DNA from: Bacteroidaceae bacterium
GTDB lineage: Bacteria > Bacteroidota > Bacteroidia > Bacteroidales > Bacteroidaceae
DNA: 47,732 bases
Direction: 5' to 3'
NCBI GenBank assembly: GCA_030843315.1
Contig: JAUUPT010000031.1
Coordinates: forward strand, 1-47,732
How positions within the stretch are numbered: the stretch's first letter is position 1; each line of letters begins with the position of its first letter. Below are positions 1 to 9,487 of this stretch, one piece after another. The position numbers and the translations under genes are program-made. The notes beneath the pieces are model-generated. The model was not told where the DNA came from, searched no databases, and saw only the letters and a program-made list of their open reading frames with translations.

Positions 1-1
1 C

Positions 2-1414
2 TTGTTTGCCCGGCAATATGAATTGTATGGCCCCGAATGGAACAGCGACAGCCAAGCGGTTACTTTTGAATATAACCAGCGCGGACACCAGGTATACCGG
101 ATACTGGAACTTTCGGCAGAAACGGGCAAAGTACGTCCGCTGATAGAAGAAACCAGTGATAAGTATGTGAACTATGCCCGCCGTTTCCGCCACGACCTGA
201 AAGACGGCAAACAGATTATCTGGATGAGTGAGCGCGACAACTGGAACCATCTGTATATGTACGACCGCGCCACTGCGCAACCCTCGCACCAGATTACCCG
301 CGGTGAATGGTACGTGCGCGATGTGCTCCGCGTGGACGAAGAGAACCGTCAGATTTACTTCTCCGCCAACGGTATGCAACCCGGTGAAGATCCTTACTTA
401 ATCCGTTATTACCGCATCGGCTTCGACGGGAAAGGCCTGACCTGCCTTACACCGGAAGAAGGGATGCACCGTGCCTGGTTCTCCGCCGACATGAACTATC
501 TGGTAGACGTTTACTCCATGGTGGACAAAGCCCCCGTAGCCGTACTCCGCAGCGCCCGCGACGGCAAAGTAGTGATGCCGCTGGAAACTGCCGATATCAG
601 CCGCCTGGTAGCCGAAGGATGGAAAGCGCCTGAAGTATTCGTAGCCAAAGGCCGCGACGGAAAAACGGATATGTGGGGACTGATTGCCCGTCCCACCAAC
701 TTCGACCCGAACAAGAAGTATCCGGTTATCGAATACATCTATCAAGGTCCGGGCGACCAATATGTACCCAAGACTTTCATCCCCTACAACTGGTACATGA
801 CCTCACTGACCGAACTGGGTTTCATCGTCGTCATGGTAGACGGCATGGGAACTTCTTTCCGTTCACGCGAGTTTGAAAACGTATGCTACAAGAACCTGAA
901 AGATGCAGGTCTCCCCGACCATATCGCCTGGATAAAGGCCGCAGCCCAAAAGTACCCTTACATGGACATCGACCGCGTGGGCATCTACGGCTGTTCCGCC
1001 GGCGGGCAGGAGTCGACGAATGCCGTGCTGCTGCATCCTGAGTTCTATAAAGCGGCTTACTCCGCCTGTGGCTGCCACGACAACCGCATGGATAAGATCT
1101 GGTGGAACGAACTATGGTTGGGCTATCCCGTAGGCAATCAGTATAAAGAAGGCTCCAACGTAGAGAACGCCCACCTGCTGAGCCGTCCCCTGATGCTGGT
1201 AGTAGGCGAACTGGACGACAACGTAGATCCCGCCTCAACTATGCAGGTAGTGAATGCCCTGATTAAAGCCAACAAGGAATTTGAACTGGTCGTTATCCCC
1301 GGTGCCCACCACACGATGGGCGAAGACTTCGGCGAGCACAAGCGCTACGACTTCTTTGTACGCCATTTGCAAGGAGGCAATCCGCCGAAGTGGGATGAGA
1401 TAACTTATCGTTAA
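2..1414 (+). CDS. Prolyl oligopeptidase family (S9) dipeptidyl peptidase, 5'-truncated by window
   Basis: The reading frame is open at the left edge, so the N-terminal part is missing and 470 residues remain. The first half is repetitive beta-propeller-like sequence as in the DPP-IV N-terminal domain. The second half is the alpha/beta-hydrolase domain. The nucleophile motif GCSAGG lies at about residues 330-335 (Ser332), an acidic residue follows in GELDDNVDP (about 402-410), and the catalytic His is in GAHHTMG (about 434-440), giving the S9 Ser-Asp-His order. The usual DPP-IV motif is GWSYGG, so the Cys and Ala around the serine are a variant. The family removes dipeptides or cleaves after proline and is normally periplasmic in Bacteroides, but the signal peptide is outside the window. 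The gene converges with the SGNH hydrolase gene. Confidence 0.85.
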   Translation: MFARQYELYGPEWNSDSQAVTFEYNQRGHQVYRILELSAETGKVRPLIEETSDKYVNYARRFRHDLKDGKQIIWMSERDNWNHLYMYDRATAQPSHQITRGEWYVRDVLRVDEENRQIYFSANGMQPGEDPYLIRYYRIGFDGKGLTCLTPEEGMHRAWFSADMNYLVDVYSMVDKAPVAVLRSARDGKVVMPLETADISRLVAEGWKAPEVFVAKGRDGKTDMWGLIARPTNFDPNKKYPVIEYIYQGPGDQYVPKTFIPYNWYMTSLTELGFIVVMVDGMGTSFRSREFENVCYKNLKDAGLPDHIAWIKAAAQKYPYMDIDRVGIYGCSAGGQESTNAVLLHPEFYKAAYSACGCHDNRMDKIWWNELWLGYPVGNQYKEGSNVENAHLLSRPLMLVVGELDDNVDPASTMQVVNALIKANKEFELVVIPGAHHTMGEDFGEHKRYDFFVRHLQGGNPPKWDEITYR

Positions 1415-1427
1415 AATCTACATAGAT

Positions 1428-1457
1428 GAGGGTGTTGTCTTTCGCAGACACACCCTC
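1428..1457. terminator. Hairpin between convergent genes
   Basis: GAGGGTGT-type sequence at 1428-1440 pairs with its complement at 1446-1457, with one bulged base and a short loop. It lies 14 nt after the S9 stop and overlaps the SGNH stop codon on the other strand. The position between convergent genes suggests a shared terminator. Neither side has a strong T-run, so it is not a textbook intrinsic terminator. Confidence 0.5.
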
Positions 1458-2154
1458 ACTTACGAAGTACCTTATCAATGACCTTCCGTACCAGCTTTTC
1501 CATTACATCATACCCCTCGGCAGTAGGATGTACTCCATCTTTGGTATATTGAGGATTCAACGCTTTGTTTTCTCCAACTACCATTTCCGAGTAATAATCG
1601 ACAAAGGGGATACGGTTCTTCTTGGCATACTTCTGCAGGCGTGCATTTAAAGCGGCAATTTTCTGCGGTGCGTCAGTAATGCTCTTATTCCAGCCAAAGG
1701 CAGCGGCAGGAAGCGTAGTGGTCAGGATTACTTTTATGTTGTTAGCTTTGGCAAGCTCTACCATTGAGACGATATTGCCAAAAGTATAATCTTCATTGTA
1801 AGCACCCGTATTTTCTGCCACATCATTGGTAGCGGCGTTGATTACGACCACCGCCGGAGAAAGATTGATTACATCTTCACGAAAACGTACCAGGAATTGG
1901 TAAGAGGTTTGTCCGCTGATGCCTCTCCCTATATAACCGTTACTTTTGAAAAAATCGGGGTGAATGTTCACCCAAACCTCCGTAATGGAGTTTCCCATGA
2001 ATACCACCCGCTTACCGGTGTTCTTCTCCTGTTGCAACTCGATATTCTCCTTTTCATAGCGATTCAGATTGGCCCAGTCTCTGTTCTGGGCACTCAATTC
2101 AGTAACCGACAAAACGGTTGTCATCAACAAAATACAAGCAAATAAATGTTTCAT
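1456..2154 (-). CDS. Secreted SGNH/GDSL-family hydrolase
   Basis: A 232-residue protein with a signal peptide (hydrophobic residues about 4-20, ending near SAQ). SGNH blocks are visible: MGNSITE (block I, nucleophile Ser56), GISGQTS (block II Gly), NAATND (block III Asn) and DGVHP near the C-terminus (catalytic Asp206/His209). Related Bacteroides proteins are annotated as acylhydrolases or platelet-activating-factor acetylhydrolase-like. The substrate could be an acetylated sugar or a lipid, and the sequence does not decide. It starts 33 nt after the histidine kinase stop with no -7 box between, so it may be the distal gene of the kdp transcript, although no link to potassium is apparent. Confidence 0.85.
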   Translation of the reverse strand: MKHLFACILLMTTVLSVTELSAQNRDWANLNRYEKENIELQQEKNTGKRVVFMGNSITEVWVNIHPDFFKSNGYIGRGISGQTSYQFLVRFREDVINLSPAVVVINAATNDVAENTGAYNEDYTFGNIVSMVELAKANNIKVILTTTLPAAAFGWNKSITDAPQKIAALNARLQKYAKKNRIPFVDYYSEMVVGENKALNPQYTKDGVHPTAEGYDVMEKLVRKVIDKVLRK

Positions 2155-2187
2155 AAATCTATCTTATTTTTAAAGTTCAATCCCAAG

Positions 2188-3627
2188 TCATGCTTTCAAC
2201 CGGATAATAAAGCAGCTTCCCTGCCCCAACTCGCTCTGAACGGTCAACGTGCCGCCATGTGCCTCTACAAAGTCTTTAGAGATAGACAATCCCAAGCCGC
2301 TGCCTTGCACTTTGGTTCCGGGCACCCGGAAATAGCGGTCGAAGATGCTTTGATGGTAACGCGGGTCGATGCCTTTGCCGAAGTCCCGGACGTACATCTC
2401 GACAAAGCCGCCTTCATGCCTGGCACCAATAACCACCCGTCCGTTCTCTTTGGAATAGCGGATGGCATTGCTCAATAAGTTGGTAAGCACCCAGGCTATC
2501 TTCTCACTGTCAACAAACAGCTTCGGCATCTTTTCCTCCGGATACTCCACTTCAATCTGAATGTTGAATTTATCCGCCTGCACCTGATTGGCTTTGATGG
2601 CATACCCTATCAGTTCAATAGGCTTTGTAATCTTAGGCATCATCTGCAACTTGCCTGCCTCCACTTGTGTCATGTTAAGCAGTTCGCCGGTGATTCCAAG
2701 AAGGCGGTCGGCGTTGTCCTTGATACTCTTGGAGAGTTGCTCCTGTTCGTCATTCAGCGCCCCTACCCGCTTGTCCTCCAACAACTGCAAGCTCATCAGG
2801 ATGGCAGAGATTGGTGTCTTCAGTTCATGGGAGATGGTCGAGATGAAGGTTGTTTTAGCACTATCCAGTTCCTTGAATTCAGTGATATTCTTCAGCAGGA
2901 TCACATCGCCCAAAGTATGAGGTTCGTCATCATCTGCCCCCGTATTGATAATCGTAATGTAGGAAGCCTTGAAATAACTCTCTTTATTGTCTGCATAAAT
3001 CTTCAGCGGCTCTCTCTTTTCGCTCGGAGTAACCAGCTCACGAATCAAACGGCGAAGCAAATCATTCTTCAGGGAAAGTTCCTCGGCAGAATGGCGGATG
3101 ATGTCCTCACGCTTAAGATTCAGCACCGTTAACGCTTCATTATTAACAAAAAGAATCTCCCGTTCCCGGTTCAGTCCGATGATAGGTTCATTAATACTAT
3201 TCACAATGGCTTCGAGAAATTTCTTGGCCGAAAGGATATCATTCAACGTACTGGCGCGATACTCCGTCAGCCGTTCCGCCATGCGGTTAAAGCTGTCCGC
3301 CACTTCACGGAATTCTTCGTGACCGCTCATGTCCAGGCGTTTCTTATAATTATGGTTAGCTATTTCAAGAATACCGCGCGTCAGCTCCTGGATGGGCTTG
3401 CTGATGGAACGGGGAAGCCACACCAACAGGATGATACTGGCAAGAATACAAACACCACCCGTAACGGAAATCCATAGCAATGCACGTTGCAATCCGGGCA
3501 CTGCTGCAGGGCTGTCGGGCTCCGTTGCCGTCAATATCTGAAGATTCACGACGGAAAGAGCCACCAATAGAATAATCATTCCGGCCAATATACCCACACT
3601 GAGTATCAATTTAGTACGAATATTCAT
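2188..3627 (-). CDS. Membrane sensor histidine kinase (HAMP-PAS-HisKA-HATPase)
   Basis: A 479-residue kinase. Two membrane segments (about residues 8-30 and 49-70) bracket a short periplasmic loop, followed by HAMP (about 71-125) and PAS (about 138-250). HisKA has the H-box STISHELKTP with His267. The ATPase domain has the N-box around Asn387, the G1 motif DFGKGID, an F-box and the G2 motif GSGLGLS. It begins 21 nt after the stop of the short KdpD gene. I infer that it supplies the kinase activity missing from that protein, with the sigma-54-type regulator upstream of kdpF as its likely partner. The short sensor loop differs from the four-helix membrane domain of classical KdpD. Confidence 0.9.
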   Translation of the reverse strand: MNIRTKLILSVGILAGMIILLVALSVVNLQILTATEPDSPAAVPGLQRALLWISVTGGVCILASIILLVWLPRSISKPIQELTRGILEIANHNYKKRLDMSGHEEFREVADSFNRMAERLTEYRASTLNDILSAKKFLEAIVNSINEPIIGLNREREILFVNNEALTVLNLKREDIIRHSAEELSLKNDLLRRLIRELVTPSEKREPLKIYADNKESYFKASYITIINTGADDDEPHTLGDVILLKNITEFKELDSAKTTFISTISHELKTPISAILMSLQLLEDKRVGALNDEQEQLSKSIKDNADRLLGITGELLNMTQVEAGKLQMMPKITKPIELIGYAIKANQVQADKFNIQIEVEYPEEKMPKLFVDSEKIAWVLTNLLSNAIRYSKENGRVVIGARHEGGFVEMYVRDFGKGIDPRYHQSIFDRYFRVPGTKVQGSGLGLSISKDFVEAHGGTLTVQSELGQGSCFIIRLKA

Positions 3628-3648
3628 AATGTTCCTAAGAATTAAAAA

Positions 3649-4773
3649 TTATGCAAGTATAATCAAATCTATGTTTGCTTGCGCCAAATCGCCCACAAAT
3701 TTTCTATATTTCAAGAGCATGAACAGCGATTGGGGCAAACGGAATGAAGGACTGCCCATGCAGACAGAGGTAATTTGCTTCTCTTTACAGATGGCGACAA
3801 TACTGCCCAGCACATCTTTCGACTGCACCTGAACGACCTCGCCCCCCAACTCGGTCACCAGTTTAAAATGATTCAGCAGATGGCGCTGACTCGCCAAGCC
3901 GATGCGGTCGGAACTCTCACACGGAGTCTGTACATAAAGGGCAATGAAGGTGGTATTATAGCGTGTAGCCAGGCGTGCCGCTTTGCGGATGATATGCCGC
4001 GGTGTCTTTTCCTGGCTACTGATACACGCCAAAAACTTCTCATGCCGGACACCTACACAAGAGACTACCACCTCGTTCTCCACTTTCTTTTCCACACGCA
4101 GTGCCACTTCCTTCAATGCCAATTCACGCAATTGCAAAATATTCTCCGTCTTGAAGAAATTGTTCAGGGCAAGCTCTACTTTGTCCGGCTTATAAATCTT
4201 GCCTGCTTTCAACCGGGCTATCAGTTCTTCTGCCGTCAGGTCGATGTTCACCACTTCGTCCGCCTCTTCCAGTACACTGTCGGGGATGCGTTCTTTTACC
4301 TCGATGCCGGAGATACCCTGCACTTCCTCATTGATGCCTTCGATGTGCTGGATGTTGACGGCGGAAATGACATTGATGCCCTCGTCCAATAAATCCATTA
4401 CATCTTGCCAACGCTTCTCATTGCGGCTGCCTTCCACATTGGTATGCGCCAGTTCATCCACAATCACGATTTCGGGATGCAGACGGATAATGGCGTCCAA
4501 GTCCATTTCTTCCAGCTCCTTGCTTTTGTAAAATATCTTGCGGCGCGGAATGACGGGCAATCCTTCCAGCAATGCTTCCGTTCCGGCACGCCCGTGCGTC
4601 TCGATATAGCCGATTTGCACATCCACCCCATTATCCAGCAGGTCGTGCGCCTCCTGAAGCATGCGGTAGGATTTGCCCACACCGGCAATCATGCCGATGT
4701 AAATCTTGAACTTTCCACGACGCGACTTCTTTATCAAATCGAGGAAATGTTGTACGCTTTCTTCCCTACTCAT
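3649..4773 (-). CDS. kdpD: Short KdpD: sensor nucleotide-binding and Usp domains without kinase
   Basis: A 374-residue protein matching the cytoplasmic N-terminal half of KdpD. The Walker A-like stretch GMIAGVGKS is at residues 27-35 and the Walker B-like EIVIVDELAHTN at about 101-112. A universal-stress-protein domain follows (about 237-374). There are no membrane segments, H-box or ATPase domain, whereas E. coli KdpD is about 890 residues with all of these. The stop codon is natural and the kinase lies in the next gene, so this is a split arrangement, not a frameshift. It is in the kdp gene cluster, 28 nt after kdpC. In classical KdpD this region binds ATP and c-di-AMP and tunes the response to potassium. 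How it would signal to a separate kinase is not visible. Confidence 0.9.
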   Translation of the reverse strand: MSREESVQHFLDLIKKSRRGKFKIYIGMIAGVGKSYRMLQEAHDLLDNGVDVQIGYIETHGRAGTEALLEGLPVIPRRKIFYKSKELEEMDLDAIIRLHPEIVIVDELAHTNVEGSRNEKRWQDVMDLLDEGINVISAVNIQHIEGINEEVQGISGIEVKERIPDSVLEEADEVVNIDLTAEELIARLKAGKIYKPDKVELALNNFFKTENILQLRELALKEVALRVEKKVENEVVVSCVGVRHEKFLACISSQEKTPRHIIRKAARLATRYNTTFIALYVQTPCESSDRIGLASQRHLLNHFKLVTELGGEVVQVQSKDVLGSIVAICKEKQITSVCMGSPSFRLPQSLFMLLKYRKFVGDLAQANIDLIILA

Positions 4774-4801
4774 TCTTCTACTTGTTTATATATGTATTTC
4801 A

Positions 4802-5386
4802 CTATTTATTCCGGTTGGCTTCTTCCAATGCAATGTTCAGTTTCAACACATTCACTTTCTCCGTGCCGAACAAACCGAGCAACGGCTTCTCAACAACCTT
4901 GTCGACAATAGCCTTTACAGCTTCCTCGTTCATTCCGCGAGCCTCGGCTACACGTCTGACTTGTACATAAGCACCAGCCGGGGTAATATCAGGGTCCAGG
5001 CCGGAGCCGCTAGCGGTAACCATCTCGGCAGGTACCTCTTCACGGCTGAGGTAAGGATGGTGTACCAGAAAAGTGTCCACGCGTGCCGCTACTTCGGCAA
5101 GGTATTCCTCATTCGTAGGGCCTTTGTTGCTACCGGCAGAGCTGGAAGCATCGTAACCGTCGCCTGCAGCAGAGGGACGTCCCCAGAAGTAGATGTCTTC
5201 TGTAAACATCTGCCCAACATTGGCAGCACCTACTACTTTACCATTCAAGGTGGCCACTTCGGCATTACCCTTGTTAGGGCCGGCAAACTGTGCAAATATC
5301 CATAAGACAAGAATATAGAACACTGAGAAGAATACACAGAATGCAAGTGTTATTTTAAATGATTTCCAAAGAGTTTTCATTATCAT
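4802..5386 (-). CDS. kdpC: Potassium-transporting ATPase subunit C
   Basis: A 194-residue protein with one N-terminal membrane helix (about residues 10-32) and a periplasmic domain containing the KdpC signatures FWGRPSA and VTASGSGLDPDITP, followed by QVRRVAEARG. KdpC bridges KdpA and KdpB in the high-affinity K+ uptake complex. The gene starts 6 nt after the kdpB stop. An ATG two codons further in (5380) is an equally plausible start. Confidence 0.95.
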   Translation of the reverse strand: MIMKTLWKSFKITLAFCVFFSVFYILVLWIFAQFAGPNKGNAEVATLNGKVVGAANVGQMFTEDIYFWGRPSAAGDGYDASSSAGSNKGPTNEEYLAEVAARVDTFLVHHPYLSREEVPAEMVTASGSGLDPDITPAGAYVQVRRVAEARGMNEEAVKAIVDKVVEKPLLGLFGTEKVNVLKLNIALEEANRNK

Positions 5387-5392
5387 ACTATT

Positions 5393-7441
5393 TTAAAAGA
5401 ATAAACTTACTATCATATCTATCAGCTTGATGCCTACGAACGGAGCAATGACACCGCCCAAACCATAAATCAGCAGGTTGCGGCGAAGCAGTGCGCTTGC
5501 ACCTATCGGCTTGTACTGAACACCTTTCAGAGCCAACGGAATCAAGATAGGAATAATGATAGCGTTGAAAATGACTGCCGACAGAATGGCCGTCTCAGGA
5601 CTATGCAGCCCCATGATGTTCAGCGGGGCCAGTTGAGGGATGGCAACCATGAACAAGGCAGGGATGATGGCGAAATACTTGGCAACATCGTTTGCGATAG
5701 AGAAGGTGGTCAGTGTGCCGCGAGTCATCAACAACTGTTTGCCGATTTCCACGATTTCAATCAACTTGGTAGGGTCATTGTCAAGGTCAACCATGTTACC
5801 GGCTTCCTTGGCGGCTTGCGTACCGCTGTTCATGGCAACGCCTACATTGGCCTGTGCCAGGGCGGGCGCATCGTTGGTGCCGTCGCCCATCATGGCTACC
5901 AGCTTACCCGCCTGTTGCTCCTTCTTGATGTATTCCATCTTGTCTTCCGGCTTCGCCTCGGCAATGAAGTCATCCACACCCGCTTTTTCGGCAATGTATT
6001 TAGCCGTCAGCGGATTGTCACCGGTCACCATTACCGTCTTTACACCCATCTTGCGAAGGCGTTCGAAACGCTCCTGAATACCCGGTTTGATAATATCCTG
6101 CAACTCAATAACGCCGGTCACCTTCCGGTTGACACACACCACCAGCGGAGTACCGCCATTGCTTGAGATTGCAGAGATTACATCTTCTATTTCCCGGGGG
6201 AATTTGTTTCCGGCACCCTCTACAATCCGGCGGATAGCATCGAATGCACCTTTACGAATCTGCGTACCGTCCTGCAAGTCGACACCGGAACATTTGGTTT
6301 CGGCAGTAAACTTTATCATGCGGGCGCCGCTTGTATTCAGGTCGCGCATACGGTGGCCACTTTCACGTCCCAGTTCGATGACGGACTTGCCTTCCGGCGT
6401 TTCGTCGGAGAGTGAGGACATCAGGCAGGCATCTACAAATGAGTTTTCATCGATGCCGGGAGCCGGGTAGAACTTCGTGGCGCGGCGGTTACCAATGGTA
6501 ATCGTACCGGTCTTGTCCAGCAACAACGTATCGATGTCGCCTGCGGTTTCCACCGCTTTACCCGACTTGGTGATGACATTGGCACGGAGCGCACGGTCCA
6601 TACCAGCAATGCCGATGGCAGAAAGCAAACCGCCGATGGTCGTCGGAATCAGGCAGACAAACAGCGAGATGATAGCTGCAATAGAGATGTAGGTTCCCGG
6701 ATGGTCTATATTGGTATAATCCGCCATCGGAATCAACGTGACGCATACAATAACAAATACCAGCGTAAAGCCTGCCAGCAGGATGGTCAATGCAATCTCG
6801 TTCGGTGTTTTCTGCCGGGTGGCGCCTTCCACCAGCGCAATCATCTTGTCGAGAAAACTTTCGCCCGGCTGCTGGGTTACCAGCACCTTGATCTTATCGG
6901 AAAGCACTTTGGTACCGCCCGTCACAGAACTCTTGTCACCGCCCGCCTCGCGAATCACAGGGGCAGACTCGCCGGTAATGGCACTTTCGTCGATAGACGC
7001 CAGACCTTCTACAATCTCACCGTCGGCGGGGATGGTATCACCCGCCTCACAAATAAAGTAATCGCCTTTCTTCAGACGGGAACTGCTGATAGTACGGGGC
7101 TTGCCGTCCACCACCACCTTGGCGGGGGTCTCTTCGCGGGTCTTGCGCAAACTGTCCGCCTGTGCCTTGCCGCGTGCTTCGGCTATCGCCTCGGCAAAGT
7201 TGGCAAACAACAAGGTTACAAACAGAATGACAAACACCAGGAAGTTGTACCCGAACGTTCCGTATTCCGTCGTGCCCAGGGAGAGGATGCAGACCACCAG
7301 CATCACCAGCGTCACAATCTCCACCGTGAACATAATCGGGTTCTTAATCATCATCCGCGGGTTCAACTTCACGAATGACTGCTTCAAACTTTCCATTACT
7401 TGCTCCTTTTGAAACAAAGAAGCTGATTTCTTATCTTTCAT
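5393..7441 (-). CDS. kdpB: Potassium-transporting P-type ATPase subunit B
   Basis: A 682-residue P-type ATPase, the usual KdpB length. The phosphorylation motif LLLDKTGT places the acceptor aspartate at residue 309. The dephosphorylation motif TGES is at 157-160, and MVTGDNPLTA and GDGTNDAPAL give the nucleotide and hinge motifs. Membrane segments are visible near residues 35-80, 215-275 and the C-terminus. KdpB hydrolyses ATP to drive K+ import through KdpA. It is 19 nt downstream of kdpA and 6 nt upstream of kdpC, in one operon. Confidence 0.97.
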   Translation of the reverse strand: MKDKKSASLFQKEQVMESLKQSFVKLNPRMMIKNPIMFTVEIVTLVMLVVCILSLGTTEYGTFGYNFLVFVILFVTLLFANFAEAIAEARGKAQADSLRKTREETPAKVVVDGKPRTISSSRLKKGDYFICEAGDTIPADGEIVEGLASIDESAITGESAPVIREAGGDKSSVTGGTKVLSDKIKVLVTQQPGESFLDKMIALVEGATRQKTPNEIALTILLAGFTLVFVIVCVTLIPMADYTNIDHPGTYISIAAIISLFVCLIPTTIGGLLSAIGIAGMDRALRANVITKSGKAVETAGDIDTLLLDKTGTITIGNRRATKFYPAPGIDENSFVDACLMSSLSDETPEGKSVIELGRESGHRMRDLNTSGARMIKFTAETKCSGVDLQDGTQIRKGAFDAIRRIVEGAGNKFPREIEDVISAISSNGGTPLVVCVNRKVTGVIELQDIIKPGIQERFERLRKMGVKTVMVTGDNPLTAKYIAEKAGVDDFIAEAKPEDKMEYIKKEQQAGKLVAMMGDGTNDAPALAQANVGVAMNSGTQAAKEAGNMVDLDNDPTKLIEIVEIGKQLLMTRGTLTTFSIANDVAKYFAIIPALFMVAIPQLAPLNIMGLHSPETAILSAVIFNAIIIPILIPLALKGVQYKPIGASALLRRNLLIYGLGGVIAPFVGIKLIDMIVSLFF

Positions 7442-7460
7442 AACTTTCTTATTCTACTAC

Positions 7461-9173
7461 TTACAGACTAAAATATTCAGCAATCGTGCTCAGTGCATGA
7501 GCCGGGAAGAATGACAGGGCAGCAACGATAAAGATTACCGCGAACGTCATCACCCCGAAAGTCAATGTATCTGTCTTCAGCGTACCGGCACTTTCCGGGA
7601 TAAACTTCTTCTGAGCCAGCAGACCGGCAATAGCCACCTGACCGACAATAGGAATGAAACGCCCCAGTATCAGCACCCAGCCGCATGAATAGTTCCAGAA
7701 GTAAGTATTGTCACCCAAACCTTCGAAACCCGAACCATTGTTGGCGGCAGACGAAGTGTATTCATAGAGCTGTTCGCTCAGTCCGTGGAAACTGGGGTTG
7801 CAGAGCCAGCCACCCTCGCCCGCCACGAACTCGGGATGATGCGCATACAGGTAGCTGGACAAAGCCGTACCCACCAGGATGATGAACGGATGGAGCAACG
7901 CCACTATCGTAGCAATCTTCATTTCACGCGCTTCCACCTTCTTCCCGAGGAATTCCGGGGTACGCCCCACCATCAGTCCGCTGATAAACACGGCTATGAT
8001 GATGAATGTATAGTAGTTCATCCAGCCCACGCCGACACCGCCAAACCAGGTATTAATCTGCATATTCAACATCTGCATCATGCCGGAGAGCGGCATCGTA
8101 GAGTCGTGCATGCCGTTCACCGAACCATTGGAAGTGACTGTCGTCGTGATGCTCCACAAAGCAGTAGCCGCCGCACCCAGCCGGACTTCCTTGCCTTCCA
8201 TGGCGCCACCGTCTTGTGCAATGCCCAGTTCGTCTATACGCGGATTACCGCCCATCTCCTGATAAACATTGATGCCCACACCCACCAGATAAGCAAAGAG
8301 CATCACACCGAAAATGCTATAAGCCAGTTTCTTGCGCCTGGTATAGAAGCCCAGCGCAAAAACCATTGCCATCGGGATGATAAGGATAGACCAGCACTCG
8401 GCTATATCAGTCAGATAAGTAGGGTTCTCCAACGGATGCGAAGAGTTGACGCCAAAGTATCCGCCGCCGTTCGTACCCAGTTGTTTGATAGGGATAATGG
8501 CTGCCGCAGGGCCTTGCGAAACCATCTGTTCCTGCCCTTCGAGCGTCGTCACCTGCATCTTGCCGTCAAAGCCCATCGGAGTGCCTTGCACAATAAGGAT
8601 GAAACCTACAATCAGCGAAAGCGGCAACAGGATACGTGTACAGCTCAGAACCAGGAAGTTCCAGAAGTTACCGATCGTCTTTGTAGTCTTGACCGAGATA
8701 GACTTCATGATACCTGCCATACAAGCCATACCGGTAGCTGCCGTAATAAACTGGAACAGCATGATGACGAACAGCTGCGTAAAGTACGTCAGACCGCTTT
8801 CGCCCGAATAGTGCTGCAAGTTACAGTTCACCATAAAGCTGATACAAGTATTGAAAGCCTGGTCGGGCGATTGCGGCCCGTTACCGTCCGGATTCAAGGG
8901 CAGCCACCCCTGGGAAACCAGCAATACCATGCCCCACACAAACCAGAAAGCATTCAAGATGAGAAGCGCTTTCAGGAATTGCTTCCAGTTCATTTCCTCG
9001 TCGGGCTTGATGCCGCCCACTTTAAATATCAGTCTCTCGATCGGCTTCATGAAGTCCGACCATGTTTTTTCTCCTTTATATACCCTGGCAATGTACTTTC
9101 CCAGCGGATAAGCTATCACCACCATCAGGAGAATCTGTAGGATTACACCTAAAATTTCTGTATTCATTTCCAT
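7461..9173 (-). CDS. kdpA: Potassium-transporting ATPase subunit A
   Basis: A protein of about 570 residues with many hydrophobic helices and the family's selectivity-filter sequence GTNGGGYFGVNSSHP. It forms the K+ channel-like subunit of KdpFABC in the inner membrane. I chose the ATG at 9173. The frame also allows an upstream TTG at 9176 and an internal ATG at 9167. The ATG at 9173 leaves 6 nt after the kdpF stop. Confidence 0.96.
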   Translation of the reverse strand: MEMNTEILGVILQILLMVVIAYPLGKYIARVYKGEKTWSDFMKPIERLIFKVGGIKPDEEMNWKQFLKALLILNAFWFVWGMVLLVSQGWLPLNPDGNGPQSPDQAFNTCISFMVNCNLQHYSGESGLTYFTQLFVIMLFQFITAATGMACMAGIMKSISVKTTKTIGNFWNFLVLSCTRILLPLSLIVGFILIVQGTPMGFDGKMQVTTLEGQEQMVSQGPAAAIIPIKQLGTNGGGYFGVNSSHPLENPTYLTDIAECWSILIIPMAMVFALGFYTRRKKLAYSIFGVMLFAYLVGVGINVYQEMGGNPRIDELGIAQDGGAMEGKEVRLGAAATALWSITTTVTSNGSVNGMHDSTMPLSGMMQMLNMQINTWFGGVGVGWMNYYTFIIIAVFISGLMVGRTPEFLGKKVEAREMKIATIVALLHPFIILVGTALSSYLYAHHPEFVAGEGGWLCNPSFHGLSEQLYEYTSSAANNGSGFEGLGDNTYFWNYSCGWVLILGRFIPIVGQVAIAGLLAQKKFIPESAGTLKTDTLTFGVMTFAVIFIVAALSFFPAHALSTIAEYFSL

Positions 9174-9179
9174 CAACGT

Positions 9180-9260
9180 TTAAAACTTTTCGGGCTTTAC
9201 GAGCACATATATCAAATACCCGAATACCGCAATACCTAATACAAATAAAGCTGTGTACAT
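9180..9260 (-). CDS. kdpF: KdpF small membrane subunit
   Basis: A 26-codon ORF read from the minus strand starts with ATG at 9260 and stops at 9180. It begins MYTALFVLGIAVFGY and ends LVKPEKF: a single hydrophobic helix followed by a charged tail, typical of KdpF (about 29 residues in E. coli), which stabilises the KdpABC complex. It lies exactly where kdpF is expected, 6 nt before kdpA. Confidence 0.9.
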   Translation of the reverse strand: MYTALFVLGIAVFGYLIYVLVKPEKF

Positions 9261-9364
9261 AATCTCTCTCTCCTTCCTTAAATCTTTTCAAACCGAATGA
9301 TACTGTTATTCCCATGTTCTTTTACCTTTAAAAATGTTACTAATTATTTTGTCTGCCTTATGTA

Positions 9365-9380
9365 TACGAAATGCGTGCCA
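9365..9380 (-). promoter_or_regulatory. Candidate sigma-54 promoter for the kdp operon
   Basis: On the minus strand the sequence TGGCAC-GCATT-TCGTA ends about 105 nt upstream of the kdpF start. The -24 half TGGCAC is a perfect match to the sigma-54 consensus, and the spacing to the -12 position is correct. The -12 half TCGTA matches TTGCA poorly, with the conserved GC read as GT. I found no TAnnTTTG box in this gap, and the gene just upstream encodes a sigma-54 activator, which makes the site plausible. Confidence 0.3.
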
Positions 9381-9439
9381 AGAGGGAGAAGATGGAGATA
9401 TATCACTAATTAACAGCGGCATAGAATCATCGCGGGTAT

Positions 9440-9487
9440 AAAAAGGAATAGGTTGTACCCTTTCAAAATGAAAAGGTGCAACCTATT
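9440..9487 (-). terminator. Long hairpin followed by T-run
   Basis: An 18-bp stem with one wobble and one mismatch (arms 9447-9464 and 9470-9487, loop AAAAT) is followed on the minus strand by CCTTTTT. The form is that of an intrinsic terminator for minus-strand transcription. It lies between the tandem-unit array at 9590-9697 and kdpF, so it could block read-through into kdp or act as an attenuator. Confidence 0.6.

Noticed and set aside
3649..4773. Short KdpD as a frameshifted or truncated full-length KdpD
   Set aside because: The Usp domain is complete, the stop is followed by an ordinary 21-nt gap and a complete, differently organised kinase gene, and no KdpD membrane domain remnant is present.
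7785..9140. A long plus-strand frame (451 codons) opposite kdpA
   Set aside because: kdpA is unambiguous on the minus strand. The antisense frame is rich in His/Arg/Gln as expected from the complement of membrane-protein codons.
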